Under the pieces are notes generated by a model, which saw only the letters and a list, made by a program, of their open reading frames with translations, ran no database searches and was not told where the DNA came from. From NCBI RefSeq assembly GCF_002917095.1, contig NZ_PQGA01000026.1:1-64000 (forward strand): a stretch of DNA of 64,000 nucleotides. Direction: 5' to 3'. Of this stretch, positions 50,395 to 59,883 are shown piece after piece; position 1 is the stretch's first letter, and every line of letters starts with the position of its first letter. This DNA comes from Paraburkholderia eburnea (GTDB lineage Bacteria; Pseudomonadota; Gammaproteobacteria; Burkholderiales; Burkholderiaceae). The position numbers and the translations under genes were made by a program.

Positions 50395-51163
50395 CGGCGG
50401 CTCCCGCTGGCGCGCCGAAATACGCCTCGCGCACGGCGACGTCGGCGCGGATCGCCTCGGGCGTGCCGGTCGCGATCACCCGCCCCTGCGCGAGCACCGA
50501 AACGCGATCGGCAAGGCCGAACACGGCGTCCATGTCGTGCTCGATCAGCAGCACGGTCTTGCCCGCCGTCATCGTGCGGATCAGGTCGATGGCGCGCGCG
50601 GCTTCGGCGCGGTTCATGCCTGCCGTGGGTTCGTCGAGCAGCAGCGTGTGCGCGCCGCCCGCGAGCGCCAGGCCCAGGTCGAGCGCGCGCTGCTGGGCGT
50701 AGCTGAGCGTCGCTGCCGCGTGATTGGCCGCGTGCGCGAGATCGAGTGCGTCGAGCAGTTCGGTTGCGCGCGCATCGACTCGTTTCGATGCGCGCGTCGC
50801 GCCGAACCAGCGCGCGGCGAGACCCGTGCCGCCGCCCAGCGACGCCAGCACCGCGCAGCGCAGGTTGTCGCGCGTCGACAGGTTCGCGAACACGCTCGTG
50901 GCCTGGAAGCTGCGCGCGAGACCGCGCCGGGCGAGCGCGGCGCTCGCGAGCCGCGTGACGTCCGCGCCGCGCAGGGTGATGCGGCCCACGCTCGCGCGAC
51001 GTTCTCCCGCGATCAGGCTGAAGAGCGTGGACTTGCCCGCGCCATTCGGGCCGATCAGCGCGTGGCGCTCGCCCTCGCGGACGTCGAGATCGACGCCACG
51101 CAGAACCCGCGTCGCGCCGAAGCGTTTTTCGATGCCGCGTAGCTGGAGCGCGAGTGCGGTCAT
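50387..51163 (-). CDS. livG: Branched-chain amino acid-type ABC transporter ATPase (LivG)
   Basis: A 258-residue ATPase: Walker A GPNGAGKST, a variant signature LSYAQQRALDLGLAL in place of LSGGQ (LivG proteins often have LSYGQQR), Walker B LLLDEPTAGMN and switch His in LIEHDM. The start is MTALALQLRGIEKRFG at 51163, overlapping the livM stop (ATGA); upstream in-frame codons are within livM. Confidence 0.88.
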   Translation of the reverse strand: MTALALQLRGIEKRFGATRVLRGVDLDVREGERHALIGPNGAGKSTLFSLIAGERRASVGRITLRGADVTRLASAALARRGLARSFQATSVFANLSTRDNLRCAVLASLGGGTGLAARWFGATRASKRVDARATELLDALDLAHAANHAAATLSYAQQRALDLGLALAGGAHTLLLDEPTAGMNRAEAARAIDLIRTMTAGKTVLLIEHDMDAVFGLADRVSVLAQGRVIATGTPEAIRADVAVREAYFGAPAGAADA

Positions 51164-52440
51164 ACGCACTCCTTGCGGGCTTCGTCGAGCGACGCGGCCG
51201 CGCGTTGCGCGCGCCGTGTGAGCCACGCCGCGGCAAGCGACAGGACAACAATCGCCGCTGCCAGCGCGCCCGTGGCAAGAGGTGACAGCGCGGCGAGCCA
51301 CGCGCTCGCATCGTCGTCGCCGAAACGCAGCGCGTAGGCCCACTGCACCGCCAGCACGAGCGCGAGCGTGCCGCAGCCCGCCGCGAACGCCGCCGTCGTC
51401 CAGTACGCGCGGCAGCGCCGCCAGCCATGCCGCACGAGCGCCGCGCGCTGCCTCACGGCGAAACCCGCCAGTCCGTCAGGCGCGGCCAGTACGACGACGA
51501 TGAAGAAAAGCCCCACATAAAGCATCCACGCGCGCGACACGCTCGCCACGCCCACGCTGAACCCGACCCAGACGAGCGCCCCGAGCACCGGGCCGAAGAA
51601 GGACGCCGTCCCGCCCGTCACCGTCGCGATCAGCACGCCCGCCGAGCGCGTCATGCCCACGCTTTCCGCGGCGGCAAGCTCGACATTGATGAGCGCGAGC
51701 GTGCCCGCGACGCCCGCGAAGGCCGATCCCAGCACGATCATCGCGGCCCGCACGCGCGCGGGCGACGCGCCGAGCGCGGCGGCGCGCACCGGGTTGTCGC
51801 GCACGGCGTTGGCGAGGCGCACATAAGGCGCGCGCGAGATCGCGTAGATCGCCACGCTCGCTACCAGACACCAGAGCGCGATGATGCAGTACGCCTCGCG
51901 CTGCGGCCCGAAGGTCCAGCCCGCGATGGCCGGGCCGCTCGCGCGGTCGATCGCGACACCGGCTTCGCCGCCGAACCAGTCGGGCAACGCCCACGCGGCG
52001 GCGGCCACCAGTTCGCCCAGGCCCAGCGTGATCATCGCGAACGCGGTGCCCGCGCGGCGCGCGGCGATGAGCGCAGTGAGCACGCCAACGGCTGCGCCCG
52101 CCACGCCGCCCACGAACGGCAAAAACGGCAAAAGCGGCAAAGGCAGCGCCGCGTGATTGAAAACCTGCGCCGCGGCCAGCGCACCAAGCCCCGCAGGGGC
52201 GGCATGGCCGAACGACAGCAACCCGGTCTCGCCGAGCAGCAGGTTGTAGGAGAGCGCGAACACAATCATCGCCGCGGCCTGGGCGAGACAGGTGAGCAGC
52301 CAGCCCTGCGGCACGCCCTCGGGAGACAGCCAGGCCGACACGAGCGGCGGCACGGCCAGCAGCGCCGCGAGCGCGATCCAGGGCGCACAACGCCAAGGCG
52401 CGCGCACAGGGTCATTCGTCGTCGGTCGAGCGGCGGCCAT
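51160..52440 (-). CDS. livM: Branched-chain amino acid-type ABC transporter permease (LivM) with C-terminal extension
   Basis: A 426-residue permease. Residues about 20-325 match LivM (NLLLGETGLLSFGHAAPAGLGAL, the conserved permease loop). About 90 further residues (from RQRAALVRHGWRRCRAY) add two hydrophobic segments not seen in standard LivM, ending in a basic tail. Overlaps livG by 4 bases and begins 6 bases after livH. Confidence 0.88.
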   Translation of the reverse strand: MAAARPTTNDPVRAPWRCAPWIALAALLAVPPLVSAWLSPEGVPQGWLLTCLAQAAAMIVFALSYNLLLGETGLLSFGHAAPAGLGALAAAQVFNHAALPLPLLPFLPFVGGVAGAAVGVLTALIAARRAGTAFAMITLGLGELVAAAAWALPDWFGGEAGVAIDRASGPAIAGWTFGPQREAYCIIALWCLVASVAIYAISRAPYVRLANAVRDNPVRAAALGASPARVRAAMIVLGSAFAGVAGTLALINVELAAAESVGMTRSAGVLIATVTGGTASFFGPVLGALVWVGFSVGVASVSRAWMLYVGLFFIVVVLAAPDGLAGFAVRQRAALVRHGWRRCRAYWTTAAFAAGCGTLALVLAVQWAYALRFGDDDASAWLAALSPLATGALAAAIVVLSLAAAWLTRRAQRAAASLDEARKECV

Positions 52441-52446
52441 GTCGCG

Positions 52447-53385
52447 TCAGGCGTCCTCGCCGCGCTGACCGAACAGCCCTTGCGGGCGCACGGCGAGCAT
52501 CGCGACCAGCAGCAGATACGGCAGCATCGGCGCGATTTGCGCGAGCGTGAGTGCGCTCCACGCAGGCGCGAGCGTCACGCCGAGCCGACTGGCCAGCGCG
52601 CCGAACGAAACGTCGCTGGCCACGGCGAAGGTCTGCAGCCAGCCCACCGCCAGCGAGGCGACGAACGCGCCGCCAAGCGAGCCGAGCCCGCCCGTCACCA
52701 CCACCACGAAGACGATGGAGCCGACCGATTCGGCCATCGCCGGCTCGACCACGAACAGCGGCGCGGCCACCGCGCCCGCCAGCGCCGCGAGCGCCGTGCC
52801 GAGCGCGAAGACGAGCGTGCGCACGCGCGGCACGTCGTGGCCGAGCGCCTCGACGGCCTGCGCGTGCGTGAGCGCGGCGCGCACGATCAAGCCCGTGCGC
52901 GAGACGCGCAGCGCCGCGAAGATCAGCGCGAACATCGCCACAGCAACGCCCATGGTGAAGGCACGATAGCGCGAGAACGCCGCGCCGCCGTAGGTGAATA
53001 GCGCACCGTCGAGCCAGCCGGGCACCGGCGCCGCGAGCGGCTGGAGTCCCCAGGCGAGCTTGACGAGTTCGCCGATCGCCCACGCCGCGCCGAAGGTCAG
53101 CAGGAGCGCGTTGAGCGGGCCGCCAGGGTGCGCGCGCCTGAGCAGCGCCGTCTCGAACACGGCGCCGGCCGCGCCCGCGACCAGCGGCGCGAGCACGAGC
53201 GCCCAGCCGAAACCGAGGGTGCCCGCGAGCGTCACGCCCAGATACGCGCCAAGCATGTAGAAGCTCGCGTGCGCGAAATTGAGCACGCCGAGCATACTGA
53301 AGATCAGCGTGAGACCGGCGGACAGCATGAACAGCAGCAGGCCGTAGCTCGCGCCGTTGAGCGTGTCGATGAGGAAGGCCTGCAC
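52447..53385 (-). CDS. livH: Branched-chain amino acid-type ABC transporter permease (LivH)
   Basis: A 312-residue permease with about 8 membrane segments; N-terminal FLIDTLNGASYGLLLFMLSAGLTLIFSMLGVLNFAHASFYMLGAYLG is a classic LivH block. The start codon is GTG, with no in-frame ATG upstream. It is 22 bp after the thioesterase gene, so likely in the same operon. Confidence 0.9.
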   Translation of the reverse strand: MQAFLIDTLNGASYGLLLFMLSAGLTLIFSMLGVLNFAHASFYMLGAYLGVTLAGTLGFGWALVLAPLVAGAAGAVFETALLRRAHPGGPLNALLLTFGAAWAIGELVKLAWGLQPLAAPVPGWLDGALFTYGGAAFSRYRAFTMGVAVAMFALIFAALRVSRTGLIVRAALTHAQAVEALGHDVPRVRTLVFALGTALAALAGAVAAPLFVVEPAMAESVGSIVFVVVVTGGLGSLGGAFVASLAVGWLQTFAVASDVSFGALASRLGVTLAPAWSALTLAQIAPMLPYLLLVAMLAVRPQGLFGQRGEDA

Positions 53386-53407
53386 GGGATGGCGTCCGCG
53401 GCGTGCG

Positions 53408-53869
53408 TCAGCCTTGCGTGTCCGGCAACGCGGGCGCGACGAGCGGATCGAGCGCGGCGCGCAACGCTTCGGGCAACGCGCTCACGGGGCGGCGCGTTTC
53501 GCGATCGACATAGACGTGCACGAAATGTCCCTGCGCCGCAGGCGTGCTTTCGCCTTCGCGAAAGAGGCCCACTTCGTAGCGCACGCTCGACGAACCAAGA
53601 CGCGCCACGCGCAGCCCCGCCTCGACGCGCTCGGGAAACACGAGCGGCGCGAAGTAGTTGCATTGCGTTTCGACCACGAGGCCGATCGTCTCGCCGTGCT
53701 CGACATCGAGCGCGCCGGCGCGGATTAGATACTCGTTCACGACGGTGTCGAAGTAGCTGTAATAGACGACGTTGTTGACGTGGCCGTATACGTCGTTGTC
53801 CATCCAGCGCGTGGTGATGGACAGGAAGTGGCGGTAGTCGGAGCGGGCGATGGCGACGGGTCGGTTCAT
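53408..53869 (-). CDS. Hotdog-fold acyl-CoA thioesterase (YbgC/4-HBA-CoA type)
   Basis: A 153-residue hotdog protein: RWMDNDVYGHVNNVVYYSYFDTVVNEYLI has the catalytic Asp and the His-Val-Asn-Asn block of the YbgC/4-hydroxybenzoyl-CoA thioesterase family. Substrate may be an aromatic or short-chain acyl-CoA. Its tight linkage to a liv-type transporter suggests it handles a CoA ester of the imported compound (inference). Confidence 0.9.
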   Translation of the reverse strand: MNRPVAIARSDYRHFLSITTRWMDNDVYGHVNNVVYYSYFDTVVNEYLIRAGALDVEHGETIGLVVETQCNYFAPLVFPERVEAGLRVARLGSSSVRYEVGLFREGESTPAAQGHFVHVYVDRETRRPVSALPEALRAALDPLVAPALPDTQG

Positions 53870-53932
53870 CGGGAGCGTGGGCGCGAGGTTCAGGTGAGGG
53901 ATCGAAGCGTGACGGAAAGGCGCTCGATGCGC

Positions 53933-54463
53933 TCAGTCGCCGGGACGCTCGACGAATTCGAACGGCAGGCCGCGCCGGCGCATCCATTCGCCGAGCGCCT
54001 GTCCGGTGCCCGCGCGCCAGGGGCGCAGCTTCGCGGGCTCCACGAGGCGGTATTCGAGCAGTTCGGGCGACAGCGCCACGGTGCCCGTCGCCTTCACGTG
54101 GTAGGCGATGATGAGTTCGTTCTTGCGGATGAATTCGTAGACGCCGATGAGTTCGACGCTCTGCGCGTGCAACGAGGTTTCTTCCAGCACCTCGCGCGCG
54201 ATGCCCTCTTCCGGCGTCTCGCCGTTTTCGAGGAAGCCGGTGATGAGCGCGAACATGCCCTCGGGCCACGCGGCGTTGCGCGCGAGCAGGATGCGCCCCT
54301 CGTATTCGACGATGGCCGCGACCACCGGCAGCGGGTTGTTCCAGTGCACGTAAGCGCAGGCGGTGTCGGGGCACGCCAGGCGCACGCGGGCGCCCTCGTG
54401 GGCGGGGTCGGCGCGCTCGACGAGACGCGAGGCGCAGCGTGGGCAAAACTGATAGTCGCTCAT
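53933..54463 (-). CDS. NUDIX hydrolase with N-terminal zinc ribbon (NudC-like)
   Basis: A 176-residue protein: an N-terminal zinc ribbon (CPRC...CPDTAC, residues about 6-40) then the Nudix box GFLENGETPEEGIAREVLEET (about residues 70-93), with the full GX5EX7REUXEEXGU pattern. Resembles the small zinc-ribbon NUDIX group (ADP-ribose/NADH pyrophosphatase-like). The substrate is not certain. Start MSDYQFCPRC is at 54463. Confidence 0.9.
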   Translation of the reverse strand: MSDYQFCPRCASRLVERADPAHEGARVRLACPDTACAYVHWNNPLPVVAAIVEYEGRILLARNAAWPEGMFALITGFLENGETPEEGIAREVLEETSLHAQSVELIGVYEFIRKNELIIAYHVKATGTVALSPELLEYRLVEPAKLRPWRAGTGQALGEWMRRRGLPFEFVERPGD

Positions 54464-54574
54464 GGATCGATGGAAGTCGCGGGAAAGCGCAGCTAGTCGC
54501 AAGAAGCGGCTATTTTAGTGCGCTATCCATCGCGGCGTGCGAGCGCCGATTTTCGGCTTTTTATGGCTGGACGC

Positions 54575-55843
54575 TCATTGGCCGCCGCGCAGCGTGCGCC
54601 ACACCAGCCCCGCCGCACCGGCGACCAGCGCCAGCGCCGCGAGCCACAATGACGGCGAGAACGAACCGCTCGACGCGGCGAGCGGCGCGGCCACCAGCGG
54701 CCCGAGAATCTGGCCGATCCCATACGCGCCCGTCGCGTAACCCATCAGCGCGGCCGCGTGATCGCCGCGCATGATGCGCGCTTCGCGCATCGCGAACAGC
54801 GTGATCGCCGTGAACGGCAAGCCGATCAGCACGCTGCCCAGCGAAAATCCAGCCGCGTTTGGCCAGACAATGCCCGAAGCGATGCCGAGCGCCTGCAGCA
54901 CATAGCAGACGGCCAGCAGCAGGCGGTTGTCCCAGTGCAGCGGCAGACGCGCCGCGAACAGCGCCCCGACGATCAGTGCCGCGCCGAACATCGGCCAGAA
55001 CAGGTCCGGCCAGATCGAGCCGGGCAGCGCGTGGCGGGCGATCACAGGCAGGAAGGTCGCGGTGATGATGTAGCCGAAGCCGGGCACGCCGTAGAGCACG
55101 ACCAGCCAGAAGGCGTCGGCGCGGCTTGCGCGCGGCGCGCCCAGCGCGCCTTGAGCCCCAGCCGCATGCGCCGGTGACGCAGCGCCAGCCGGATGTGGCG
55201 GGTGCGGCGTTTCAACGAACACCGGCCAGACGATCGACACGATCAGCGCGCACACCACCCCGAAACCGATCCACCCAGCCCGCGCGCCAAAGCCGCCTGC
55301 CGCGCTCACCAGCAAGCCCGTGGCGACGATGCCGACGCCCGGCCCCGTGTAGATCACCCCGCTCCACGCGTGCGCGCCCAGTTGCGTGAGGCGCCGCAAG
55401 CCCCATTGCGAAGCGAACACGAAGGTCGCCGCACTCACGGCGCCCGCCACGAAGCGCAAGACGGCCCAAAGCCAGAACGTCTGCGTGAGGCCCATCACGA
55501 CGGTCAGCAGCGCCGTGGCCACTAGCCCCGCGCGCACGACGCGCGCGGGCGCGAAACGCAGCGCCGCGCAGCCCATCGCGCCGACGAAATACCCCGCGTA
55601 GTTCAGCGACGCGAGCCAGCCCCCGTGTCTCAGGTCCAGACCGCCGCCGTGGAGCATCAACGGCAGCAGCGGCGTGAACGCAAAGCGCCCGATGCCCAGC
55701 GCCGCCGCCAGGGCCAGCATGCAGGCCAGCGCGGCGCGGCGCGCCTCATGAGGGCGATGGGCCGGCTGCGCGAAAGACGCATTCGGCACGTTCGGAACGT
55801 TCGGAGCATTCGGCACATTGGGGCGAGAAGCGGTGTTGTTCAT
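54575..55843 (-). CDS. YbfB/YjiJ-family MFS transporter
   Basis: A 422-residue MFS protein with 12 membrane segments. The first begins ACMLALAAALGIGRFAFTPLLPLML, the signature of the YbfB/YjiJ family. The cytosolic N-tail has a short repeat (NVPNAPNVPNVPN, residues 9-21). Divergent from a LysR gene, which probably controls it. Substrate unknown; the family is linked to sugar or sulfonate-like efflux only loosely. Confidence 0.85.
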   Translation of the reverse strand: MNNTASRPNVPNAPNVPNVPNASFAQPAHRPHEARRAALACMLALAAALGIGRFAFTPLLPLMLHGGGLDLRHGGWLASLNYAGYFVGAMGCAALRFAPARVVRAGLVATALLTVVMGLTQTFWLWAVLRFVAGAVSAATFVFASQWGLRRLTQLGAHAWSGVIYTGPGVGIVATGLLVSAAGGFGARAGWIGFGVVCALIVSIVWPVFVETPHPPHPAGAASPAHAAGAQGALGAPRASRADAFWLVVLYGVPGFGYIITATFLPVIARHALPGSIWPDLFWPMFGAALIVGALFAARLPLHWDNRLLLAVCYVLQALGIASGIVWPNAAGFSLGSVLIGLPFTAITLFAMREARIMRGDHAAALMGYATGAYGIGQILGPLVAAPLAASSGSFSPSLWLAALALVAGAAGLVWRTLRGGQ

Positions 55844-55926
55844 GATCGGCGTCGTGTACGGACAAAAAATCGGGACAAAACGGGCATCGCGCACGACGCC
55901 GTTCCGACCATCTTAGTCACCCGAAA

Positions 55927-55955
55927 CGTTCACGAAAAATGAATTATGATGAACG
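55927..55955. promoter_or_regulatory. LysR operator candidate in the MFS/LysR divergent region
   Basis: CGTTCA (55927-55932) and TGAACG (55950-55955) are perfectly inverted with a 17-bp AT-rich spacer. A TATGAT at 55945 is a possible -10 of the LysR gene inside the element, which suits autorepression. Confidence 0.45.
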
Positions 55956-55977
55956 AATCCATTCCGAGGAGAGAATC

Positions 55978-56886
55978 ATGGATCTCGCCGCGCTGGCGAT
56001 TTTCCGGGCCGTGGTCCGCGAAAACGGCGTGACACGGGCCGCCGCCAAGCTCAACCGGGTGCAGTCGAACGTGACCACGCGCATCAAGCAGCTCGAAGAA
56101 CAGCTCGGCACGCCGCTCTTCACGCGCGATGGCCGCCGCCTCGTGCTCACGCCCGCCGGTGAAACGCTGCTGCCCTACGCCGAACGCCTGCTCGCGCTCG
56201 CCGACGAAGCGCGCCATGCGCTCAAGGCCGGGCATCCGTCCGGGCGCCTGCGGCTGGGCACCATGGAGAACGTGGCGGCCAGCCGCCTGCCTCGCGTCCT
56301 CGCGCGCTATCACCAGAATTGGCCCGATGTGACGCTGGAGCTGGAGACGGGCACGACTGGATGCCTCGTCGAGCGTCTGCGCGAGTTCGAGGTCGATGCC
56401 GCGCTGATCGCGACGCCGCTGGCCGGGCGGCCCGATCCGGAAGTGTTCGACTGCGTGCCGGTCTATCGCGAGGAACTGGTGATGATCACGCCGCGCGGGC
56501 ATCGGCCAATCCGGCAGCCGGGCGACGTCGCGCTGTCGACGCTGGTGGCGTTCGAGCGCGGCTGCGCGTACCGCAGCTACGTGGAGGCGTGGTATCAGGA
56601 GCACGGCATCCGGCCCACGCGGGTGCTGGAGCTGGGCTCGTATCACGCGATCGTCGCCTGCGTGGCGGCGGGCGCGGGCGTGGCGGTCGCACCGCGCTCG
56701 GTACTCGATCTACAGAACAGCGCCGACGACATCACGATTCATTCGCTTGGCGCGCTCGGCCGGATCGACACTTTGCTCGTGTGGCGGCGCGGGCATTTTT
56801 CGCCCGCGCTCGACGCGCTCAAATCGGCGTTGCTGGAACACGCGCGCAGCGAAGCGCCGATGGCGGTGGAAACCACCACGGTCTGA
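55978..56886 (+). CDS. LysR-family transcriptional regulator
   Basis: A 302-residue LysR protein: HTH at residues 1-60 (FRAVVRENGVTRAAAKLNRVQSNVTTRIKQLEEQLG), effector domain from about 88. GAGGAGAG just upstream sets ATG 55978. The divergent YbfB-like MFS gene 134 bp away is the likely target. No ligand can be inferred. Confidence 0.9.
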   Translation: MDLAALAIFRAVVRENGVTRAAAKLNRVQSNVTTRIKQLEEQLGTPLFTRDGRRLVLTPAGETLLPYAERLLALADEARHALKAGHPSGRLRLGTMENVAASRLPRVLARYHQNWPDVTLELETGTTGCLVERLREFEVDAALIATPLAGRPDPEVFDCVPVYREELVMITPRGHRPIRQPGDVALSTLVAFERGCAYRSYVEAWYQEHGIRPTRVLELGSYHAIVACVAAGAGVAVAPRSVLDLQNSADDITIHSLGALGRIDTLLVWRRGHFSPALDALKSALLEHARSEAPMAVETTTV

Positions 56887-56912
56887 CTCGCTGGCCAGGC
56901 GCGCAAAAACAA

Positions 56913-56938
56913 AAGGGCTGCCCTCGCAGGCAGCCCTT
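56913..56938. terminator. Terminator between convergent lysR and alaS
   Basis: A 10-bp perfect stem (AAGGGCTGCC with GGCAGCCCTT) with a 6-base loop, A-rich before and T/C-rich after; serves the plus-strand LysR gene and possibly alaS. Confidence 0.8.
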
Positions 56939-56960
56939 CTTCATGGGAGGGACGAGGCGC

Positions 56961-59585
56961 TTACAGCTTCGCTTCGACCCAGCCCTTCACACCCGCGAGC
57001 GCGGCCGGCAGGTTCGCCGGTTCCGTGCCGCCAGCCTGCGCCATGTCCGGACGGCCACCGCCCTTGCCGCCCACCTGCTGGGCGACGAAGTTCACCAGTT
57101 CGCCGGCCTTGACCTTCTTGCTGGCTTCGGCGGTCACGCCCGCGATCAGGCTGACCTTGCCGCCTTCGACCGCCGCCAGCACGATCGCCGCGCTCTTGAG
57201 CTTGTCCTTGAGCTTGTCGACGGTTTCTCGCAGCGTTTTGGAGTCCGCGCCTTCGAGCGTCGCGGCAAGCACGTGCACGCCGTTCACCTCGATGGCCTGG
57301 CCCGCGAGTTCGTCGCCCTGGCTCGACGCCAGCTTCGACTTGAGCGCGCCCAGTTCCTTCTCCAGCGACTTGACCTGATCCTGCACCTGCGCGATGCGCT
57401 GCGTCAGCTCCGAAGGCTGCGCCTTGAGCGCCGCCGCCGCTGCGTTCACGCGCGCGTCGAGATCCTGCACGAAGCGCACGGCGTTATCGCCCGTGATCGC
57501 TTCCACGCGGCGGATGCCGGCGGCGACGCCGCCTTCCATCACGATCTTGAAGAGGCCAATGTCGCCGCTGCGCTGCACGTGCGTGCCGCCGCAAAGCTCG
57601 CGCGAGAAGCCGAGATCCATCACGCGCACTTCGTCGCCGTACTTTTCGCCGAAGAGCGCCATCGCGCCGCCCTTCACCGCTTCGTCATACGACATCACGC
57701 GCACGACGCCAGGCGCGTTGGCGAGGACTTCCGCGTTGACGATCTGCTCGACGCGGCGGATTTCGTCGTCCGTCATCGGCGCGTTGTGGGCGAAGTCGAA
57801 GCGGGTCTTGTCCGCATCGACGAGCGAGCCCTTCTGCTGCACGTGCGCGCCCAGCACTTCACGCAGCGCCTTGTGCATCAGGTGGGTGGCCGAGTGGTTG
57901 CGGGCCGTGCGGGCGCGGCGCACCGCATCGATTTCCGCCTTCACGACGTCGCCGACCTTGAGCGTGCCCTGCTCGAGCGTGCCGTGGTGGCCGAACACAT
58001 CGGCCTGAACCTTGAGCGTGTCCGCCACCGCGAAGCGGATGCTGGCGTTAGCGATCACACCCTGGTCGCCGGCCTGACCGCCCGACTCCGCGTAGAACGG
58101 CGTGTGGTCGAGCACGACCACGGCGTCCTGGCCGGTCTGCACTTCATTGACCGATGCGCCGTCGACGTAGAGCGCGACAACCTTGGCGTCGTCGAAGACG
58201 ATCTCTTCGTAGCCGTGGAACGTGGTCTTCGCGCCTGAATATTCCAGCCCCTGCGCCATCTTGAACTTGCCCGCCGCGCGCGCCTGCTCGCGCTGACGCG
58301 CCATCGCTTCGTCGAAGGCCGCTTCATCGACCGTGACGTTGCGCTCGCGGCACACGTCGGCCGTGAGGTCGAGCGGGAAGCCGTAGGTGTCGTGCAGCTT
58401 GAACGCGAGTTCGCCGTCGAGCGTCTTGCCGCCCTTCGACTCCAGGTCAGCCAGCGCCGCGTCGAGGATCGACATGCCGTGCTCGATGGTCTCGAAGAAG
58501 CGCTCTTCTTCCTGGCGAAGCACGTCCGTCACGCGTTGCTGCGCTTCGGCCAGTTCCGGATAGGCGACGCCCATTTCCGCGACCAGATCGGCCACCAGCT
58601 TGTGGAAGAACGCGCCCTTGCGGCCAAGCTTGTAACCGTGGCGGATCGCGCGGCGCACGATGCGGCGCAGCACGTAGCCGCGGCCTTCGTTGCCAGGAAT
58701 CACACCGTCGACGATCAGGAACGAGCACGCGCGGATGTGATCGGCGATCACCTTCAGCGAGTTGTTTTCGAGATCGCTAATGCCGGTTTCGCGCGCGGCA
58801 GCCTTGATCAGGTTCTGGAACAGGTCGATCTCGTAGTTGCTGTGCACGTGCTGGAGCACGGCGGCCAGACGTTCGAGACCCATGCCCGTGTCGACGCACT
58901 GCTTGGGCAGCGGCGTCATGTTGCCCTGGGCGTCGCGGTTGAACTGCATGAACACGAGATTCCAGATCTCGATGAAGCGGTCGCCGTCTTCCTCGGCAGA
59001 TCCCGGGGGGCCGCCCCAGATTTCCGGGCCGTGATCGTAGAACACTTCCGAGCACGGGCCGCAGGGGCCGGTGTCGGCCATCTGCCAGAAGTTGTCCGAG
59101 GCGTAGCGCGAACCCTTGTTGTCGCCGATGCGGATGATGCGCTCGACCGGCACGCCGATTTCCTTCGCCCAGATGTCGAAGGCTTCGTCGTCTTCCTGAT
59201 AGACCGTGACCGTGAGCTTTTCCGCCGGCAGCGCATAGACCTTGGTCAGCAGTTCCCAGCAGTAGTGGATCGCGTCGCGCTTGAAGTAGTCGCCGAACGA
59301 GAAGTTGCCGAGCATCTCGAAGAACGTGTGGTGACGCGCGGTGTAGCCGACGTTTTCGAGGTCGTTGTGCTTGCCGCCTGCGCGCACGCTGCGCTGCGCC
59401 GTGGTCGCGCGCGAGTACGGGCGCGATTCGGCGCCGAGGAACACGTCCTTGAACTGCACCATGCCCGAGTTGGTAAAGAGCAAGGTGGGGTCGTTGCCCG
59501 GCACGAGGCTCGACGAGCGCACGATCGTGTGGCCCTTCGATTCGAAGAATTTGAGGAATTTCTCGCGGATTTCGGAGGCTTTCAT
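56961..59585 (-). CDS. alaS: Alanyl-tRNA synthetase
   Basis: An 874-residue class II synthetase of normal length. N-terminal catalytic core MKASEIREKFLKFFESKGHTIVRSSSLVPGNDPTLLFTNSGM; editing domain with zinc-binding NHSATHLMHKALR (about residue 560) and CGGTHVQRSGDIG (about residue 665); C-terminal DHHA1/coiled-coil region. It charges tRNA-Ala and clears Ser/Gly mischarges. Start MKASEIREKF is standard. Confidence 0.97.
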   Translation of the reverse strand: MKASEIREKFLKFFESKGHTIVRSSSLVPGNDPTLLFTNSGMVQFKDVFLGAESRPYSRATTAQRSVRAGGKHNDLENVGYTARHHTFFEMLGNFSFGDYFKRDAIHYCWELLTKVYALPAEKLTVTVYQEDDEAFDIWAKEIGVPVERIIRIGDNKGSRYASDNFWQMADTGPCGPCSEVFYDHGPEIWGGPPGSAEEDGDRFIEIWNLVFMQFNRDAQGNMTPLPKQCVDTGMGLERLAAVLQHVHSNYEIDLFQNLIKAAARETGISDLENNSLKVIADHIRACSFLIVDGVIPGNEGRGYVLRRIVRRAIRHGYKLGRKGAFFHKLVADLVAEMGVAYPELAEAQQRVTDVLRQEEERFFETIEHGMSILDAALADLESKGGKTLDGELAFKLHDTYGFPLDLTADVCRERNVTVDEAAFDEAMARQREQARAAGKFKMAQGLEYSGAKTTFHGYEEIVFDDAKVVALYVDGASVNEVQTGQDAVVVLDHTPFYAESGGQAGDQGVIANASIRFAVADTLKVQADVFGHHGTLEQGTLKVGDVVKAEIDAVRRARTARNHSATHLMHKALREVLGAHVQQKGSLVDADKTRFDFAHNAPMTDDEIRRVEQIVNAEVLANAPGVVRVMSYDEAVKGGAMALFGEKYGDEVRVMDLGFSRELCGGTHVQRSGDIGLFKIVMEGGVAAGIRRVEAITGDNAVRFVQDLDARVNAAAAALKAQPSELTQRIAQVQDQVKSLEKELGALKSKLASSQGDELAGQAIEVNGVHVLAATLEGADSKTLRETVDKLKDKLKSAAIVLAAVEGGKVSLIAGVTAEASKKVKAGELVNFVAQQVGGKGGGRPDMAQAGGTEPANLPAALAGVKGWVEAKL

Positions 59586-59819
59586 GGCGTGCTGTATTTA
59601 CCTTCGGGGCGTCTGTGCTGAATCTTGTCCGATCTCGGAACCGCGCGCCTGGCAACCGCTACAAGCGCGTGGGTTTCGTCGATGCTGAATCGAACGATTA
59701 TACGGGATCGCTGCACGCTCGCGGCGGCGCACGCGGCGTGGTTGGTGCGCTTGCGACAGCGGCGCTGTGTACCTGCTCCCGCCGCATTTGTTCCGCTTGG
59801 CGAAACATTGTACCGAAAT

Positions 59820-59850
59820 TTGACACGCGCCATCGCGGATCGCTTAAGAT
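59820..59850 (+). promoter_or_regulatory. Promoter of the CoA-transferase gene
   Basis: A perfect TTGACA (59820-59825) and TAAGAT (59845-59850) with a 19-bp spacer (18 bp to TTAAGA). The start would be near 59857, giving a 27-base leader with GGAAG before the ATG. The rest of the 298-bp alaS divergent gap holds nothing I could name. Confidence 0.6.
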
Positions 59851-59883
59851 GGCCCGCACTAGAACGACATTGGAAGACACCGC

